From: Rhodospirillaceae bacterium
Lineage (GTDB): Bacteria; Pseudomonadota; Alphaproteobacteria; MPNO01; UBA2964
Assembly: GCA_002724505.1 (NCBI GenBank)
Contig: PBOV01000041.1
Location: 1-8,809 of the forward strand
Direction of reading: 5' to 3'
Length of the DNA stretch: 8,809 nt
The position numbers were made by a program, and so were the translations under genes. The notes beneath the pieces were generated by a model, which was not told the DNA's origin, made no database searches, and was given only the letters and a program-made list of their open reading frames with translations. Every line of letters starts with the position of its first letter. Position 1 is the stretch's first letter. This document shows positions 6,335 to 8,809 of the stretch, one piece after another.

Positions 6335-7451
6335 CACGCGCCTCAAAATCGATCCGTGGGTCGATCAGCATATATGTCAAATCGCCGATTAATTTCATTA
6401 CCAACCCGAGAAGTGTGAAGAAAAATAGCGATGCAAACATTATGGGGTAATCACGTTTAATAACGGCTTCAAAGCCTAAAAGGCCGAGACCATCGAGTGA
6501 AAAAATAATTTCGATTAGAAGTGCGCCTGTAAACAAGATACCGACAAATGCTCCCGGGAAACCGGCGATAACGATTAGCATGGCATTCCGAAAGACGTGA
6601 CCGTATAGGACCCTATGCTCCGTGAGACCTTTGGCCTTGGCCGTAAGAACATATTGCTGGTTAATTTGATCTAAAAATGAGTTCTTAGTCAGGAAGGTCA
6701 GTGCTGCAAACCCGCCTATAACTAGTGCGGTAATGGGCAGAACCATATGCCAGAGGTAATCGAGAATTTGCATTGGCCAGCTCAGCTGATCCCAGTTCTC
6801 CGAAACCAGACCACGGAGCGGAAACCAGTCCAAATAACTACCGCCAGCAAACACGACCACGAGCATCACCGCGAATAGAAAACCAGGAATTGCATTGCCG
6901 ATAATAATGACCCCGCTTGTCCACATGTCGAATGAGCTGCCGTCATTGACCGCTTTTCGAATTCCAAGGGGAATTGAAATCAGGTAGACCAGTAAGGTTG
7001 TCCAAAGTCCGAGTGAGATCGAGACAGGTAACTTCGCTAAGACGAGGTCAATGACCTTCTCATCCCTAAAGTAGCTCTTGCCAAAATCAAATTGTAGGTA
7101 GTTCCCCATCATCATTAAAAATCGTTCGTGGATGGGTTTATCGAAGCCGAACTGTTTTTCTAATTGTTTGATGAACTCTGGGTCAAGCCCCTGTGCGCCG
7201 CGATAAGCGGAGTTTATCGTACCTGCAGAACCGGATGCCGCCTGCTGTGAAGCGGCAGCAGTTGCCCCAGCCTCGGTGCCGCCTGCTCCGCCAATTCTTG
7301 CGGTTGCTCCCACGTCGTTGCCGGTTAGCTGCGCGACTATTTGTTCAATCGGTCCGCCTGGGGCGAACTGAATTATCGCAAAGTTAATCACCATAATTCC
7401 AATTAATGTAGGAACGATTAAAAATAAGCGGCGGATAATATAGGCGAGCAT
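6327..7451 (-). CDS. yejB: Peptide/microcin C-type ABC transporter permease YejB
   Basis: Inner-membrane permease, partner of YejE. 374 residues (E. coli YejB 364). It opens with YIIRRLFLIVPTLIGI and APGGPIEQ, followed by YRGAQGLDPEF at 83-93 and FGFDKPIHERF at 101-111, all very close to remembered E. coli YejB. About six membrane segments are visible (near 9-29, 145-165, 181-203, 237-257, 291-312 and 338-358). The EAA-type coupling loop is YVLTAKAKGLTEHRVLYGH at 267-285, then VFRN. The C-terminus LIDPRIDFEARDV is family-typical. Residues 48-78 form a Gly/Ala/Ser-rich low-complexity stretch in the first periplasmic region. The ATG at 7451 follows the yejA stop by 17 bases with only a weak Shine-Dalgarno (around AGACAGA). 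It overlaps yejE by eight bases. Confidence 0.96.
   Translation of the reverse strand: MLAYIIRRLFLIVPTLIGIMVINFAIIQFAPGGPIEQIVAQLTGNDVGATARIGGAGGTEAGATAAASQQAASGSAGTINSAYRGAQGLDPEFIKQLEKQFGFDKPIHERFLMMMGNYLQFDFGKSYFRDEKVIDLVLAKLPVSISLGLWTTLLVYLISIPLGIRKAVNDGSSFDMWTSGVIIIGNAIPGFLFAVMLVVVFAGGSYLDWFPLRGLVSENWDQLSWPMQILDYLWHMVLPITALVIGGFAALTFLTKNSFLDQINQQYVLTAKAKGLTEHRVLYGHVFRNAMLIVIAGFPGAFVGILFTGALLIEIIFSLDGLGLLGFEAVIKRDYPIMFASLFFFTLLGLVMKLIGDLTYMLIDPRIDFEARDV
6341..6344 (-). promoter_or_regulatory. Ribosome binding site deciding the yejE start
   Basis: Read on the minus strand this is GAGG, 6 bases before the ATG at 6334 and inside the last codons of yejB. The upstream in-frame TTG at 6346 would itself overlap this site, so the ATG is the better start. 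Confidence 0.6.
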
Positions 7452-7468
7452 TTAATTTTAATCTGTCT

Positions 7469-8809
7469 CTATGGTTTATGAGGTGCTTTTCCTGCTTTAA
7501 TCATGGCCCCCTTTCGAGGGCTATACCACCAGGTATCGAGCATGCCGAGATCAAATTTAGGTTTGACTTTAGGGCGTTCGAACTTATCCCAATAGGCTAA
7601 ATTGTGAACGCCTTTATACCATTGTGGAACCATATATTTATTCCACATTAAAACACGATCAAGTGCGTGCACAGCCGTAATAAGTTCCTCGCGTGAATTG
7701 GAATCAATGACTTTGTCGATTAGGTAATCTACTGCGGGATTCTTGATGCCCGCTAGATTTCTTGAGCCGGGTATATCGGCCACCTTTGAGCTAAAATAGG
7801 TTTTCTGCTCGATGCCGGGCGTGTTATTTTGGACGTACCGTTGGACGACAACGTCAAAATCATACTGCTGCATGCGATGCTGAAAGTTTGCGACGTCAAC
7901 GATTCTGATTTTCGCATCGATCCCGATGCGTTTGAGATTTAGAACGTACGGGTTAATAATTCTTTGGAATGAGCCCTCGAAAAGCAGAAACTCTATGGTC
8001 AGCGGTTTGCCGTATTTAGAGACGATTTGGTTGTCGATGATCTTCCAACCTGCCTGGCGCAGCAATTGCGCGGCTTTACGAAGATTTGACCTATTGCGTC
8101 CAGTCCCATCGGTTTTTGGTGATTGATAAACCATCGAAAACACTTCATCGGGAACTCTATCCCTCAGCGGCTCGAGGAGTTTAATCTCTTCCGCGGTTGG
8201 AAGTTTATTTGCCGCTAAAGGACTATTGGCAAACATACTATTTGTCCGTTTGTAGAGGCCGTAAAAGAGCGTCTTATTGGTCCACTCAAAATCAAAGGCA
8301 AGATCAAGGGCGGCGCGCACGCGACGATCCTTAAACTTATCGCGTCGCATATTCAAAAAGAAAGCTTGAACACCTGAGGGCGTAGCGTCTGGTAATGTCT
8401 CTCGCACAATGAGACCATCTTTTATGGGTAGTTTATTGTTATATTGGGTTGCCCAGTTTCGCGACGTAAACTCTTCGCGAAAGTCGTATGATTTGGCGAA
8501 GAATGCCTGGAAGGCAATATCCCTGTCTCTAAAGTAATCGTACCTCACTAGATTAAAATTATAACGCCCACGCATCACCGGCAGCCGATCGGCCCAATAA
8601 TCTTTTATCCTTTGGTATACGATTGAACGACCGGGTTCGACTTTGAGGACACGGTAAGGGCCAGCCCCTGGGGGGGCAGTCATTGTGGTTTTTTCAAATT
8701 GGACGTTTTGGTAATAGCGTCTGGAGAGGACGGGTAAACCCGCAATCTGTAGAGGCAAATCTCGGTTAGCCCGAGCCTTAAAATTAAATGTGACGCGGTG
8801 TTTGGCGGG
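7469..8809 (-). CDS. yejA: Peptide/microcin C-type ABC transporter substrate-binding protein YejA, 3' part (5' end outside window)
   Basis: Periplasmic solute-binding protein (family SBP_bac_5) that captures peptides for the YejBE channel. The frame is open to the last base of the window: residues before the TTG at 8758 read RVTFNFKARANRDLPLQIAG, which fits YejA, so the gene continues beyond the window. 446 residues are visible. E. coli YejA has about 604, so roughly the N-terminal quarter with the signal peptide is missing. Recognisable stretches are GLPVLSRRYY near the start, GAGPYRVLKVEPGRSIVYQR, the FFLNMRRDKFKDRRVRAALD block (first residue about 159) and the VPQWYKGVHNLAYWDKF segment near the C-terminus. 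First visible gene of the yejABEF operon; the promoter lies outside the window. Confidence 0.93.
   Translation of the reverse strand, partial: PAKHRVTFNFKARANRDLPLQIAGLPVLSRRYYQNVQFEKTTMTAPPGAGPYRVLKVEPGRSIVYQRIKDYWADRLPVMRGRYNFNLVRYDYFRDRDIAFQAFFAKSYDFREEFTSRNWATQYNNKLPIKDGLIVRETLPDATPSGVQAFFLNMRRDKFKDRRVRAALDLAFDFEWTNKTLFYGLYKRTNSMFANSPLAANKLPTAEEIKLLEPLRDRVPDEVFSMVYQSPKTDGTGRNRSNLRKAAQLLRQAGWKIIDNQIVSKYGKPLTIEFLLFEGSFQRIINPYVLNLKRIGIDAKIRIVDVANFQHRMQQYDFDVVVQRYVQNNTPGIEQKTYFSSKVADIPGSRNLAGIKNPAVDYLIDKVIDSNSREELITAVHALDRVLMWNKYMVPQWYKGVHNLAYWDKFERPKVKPKFDLGMLDTWWYSPRKGAMIKAGKAPHKP

Overview
The window is 8.8 kb of bacterial DNA made of two convergent gene blocks. Protein-level resemblance of the Yej-type transporter and of the short-form M17 aminopeptidase points to an alphaproteobacterium. 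The base composition is roughly balanced and third positions lean towards A/T, so a marine or other non-GC-rich lineage is plausible. This placement is recognition from memory, not a computed result. No RNA gene, CRISPR array or insertion sequence was seen.

Left block, plus strand, 3-3324. It holds four genes in the same direction. They are the 3' part of a D-2-hydroxyacid dehydrogenase (cut by the window start), a leucyl aminopeptidase (M17) that overlaps it by one base, and a pair of small genes. The pair encodes the alpha (2205-2720) and beta (2722-3324) halves of a split thiamine-diphosphate decarboxylase of the sulfopyruvate/phosphonopyruvate decarboxylase type (ComD/ComE-like). A dehydrogenase that makes a 2-oxo acid next to a decarboxylase that consumes one suggests a short pathway from hydroxy acid to 2-oxo acid to aldehyde. 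Sulfolactate to sulfopyruvate to sulfoacetaldehyde is the best known precedent, but the substrate here is unproven.

Middle, 3325-3593. This is a 269-base gap between the convergent blocks. It carries what looks like the decayed remains of a MarR-family winged-helix regulator: one frame still reads the helix-turn-helix core and then hits a stop and a frameshift. It also contains a perfect 7-bp, 4-nt-loop hairpin.

Right block, minus strand, 8809-3594. This is a tightly packed yejA-yejB-yejE-yejF operon for a peptide (microcin C-type) ABC transporter: periplasmic binding protein (cut by the window end), two membrane permeases and a double ATPase. Adjacent genes overlap or are 17 bases apart. 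Imported peptides could be substrates for an intracellular aminopeptidase such as the convergent M17 enzyme, but nothing in the sequence shows co-regulation.
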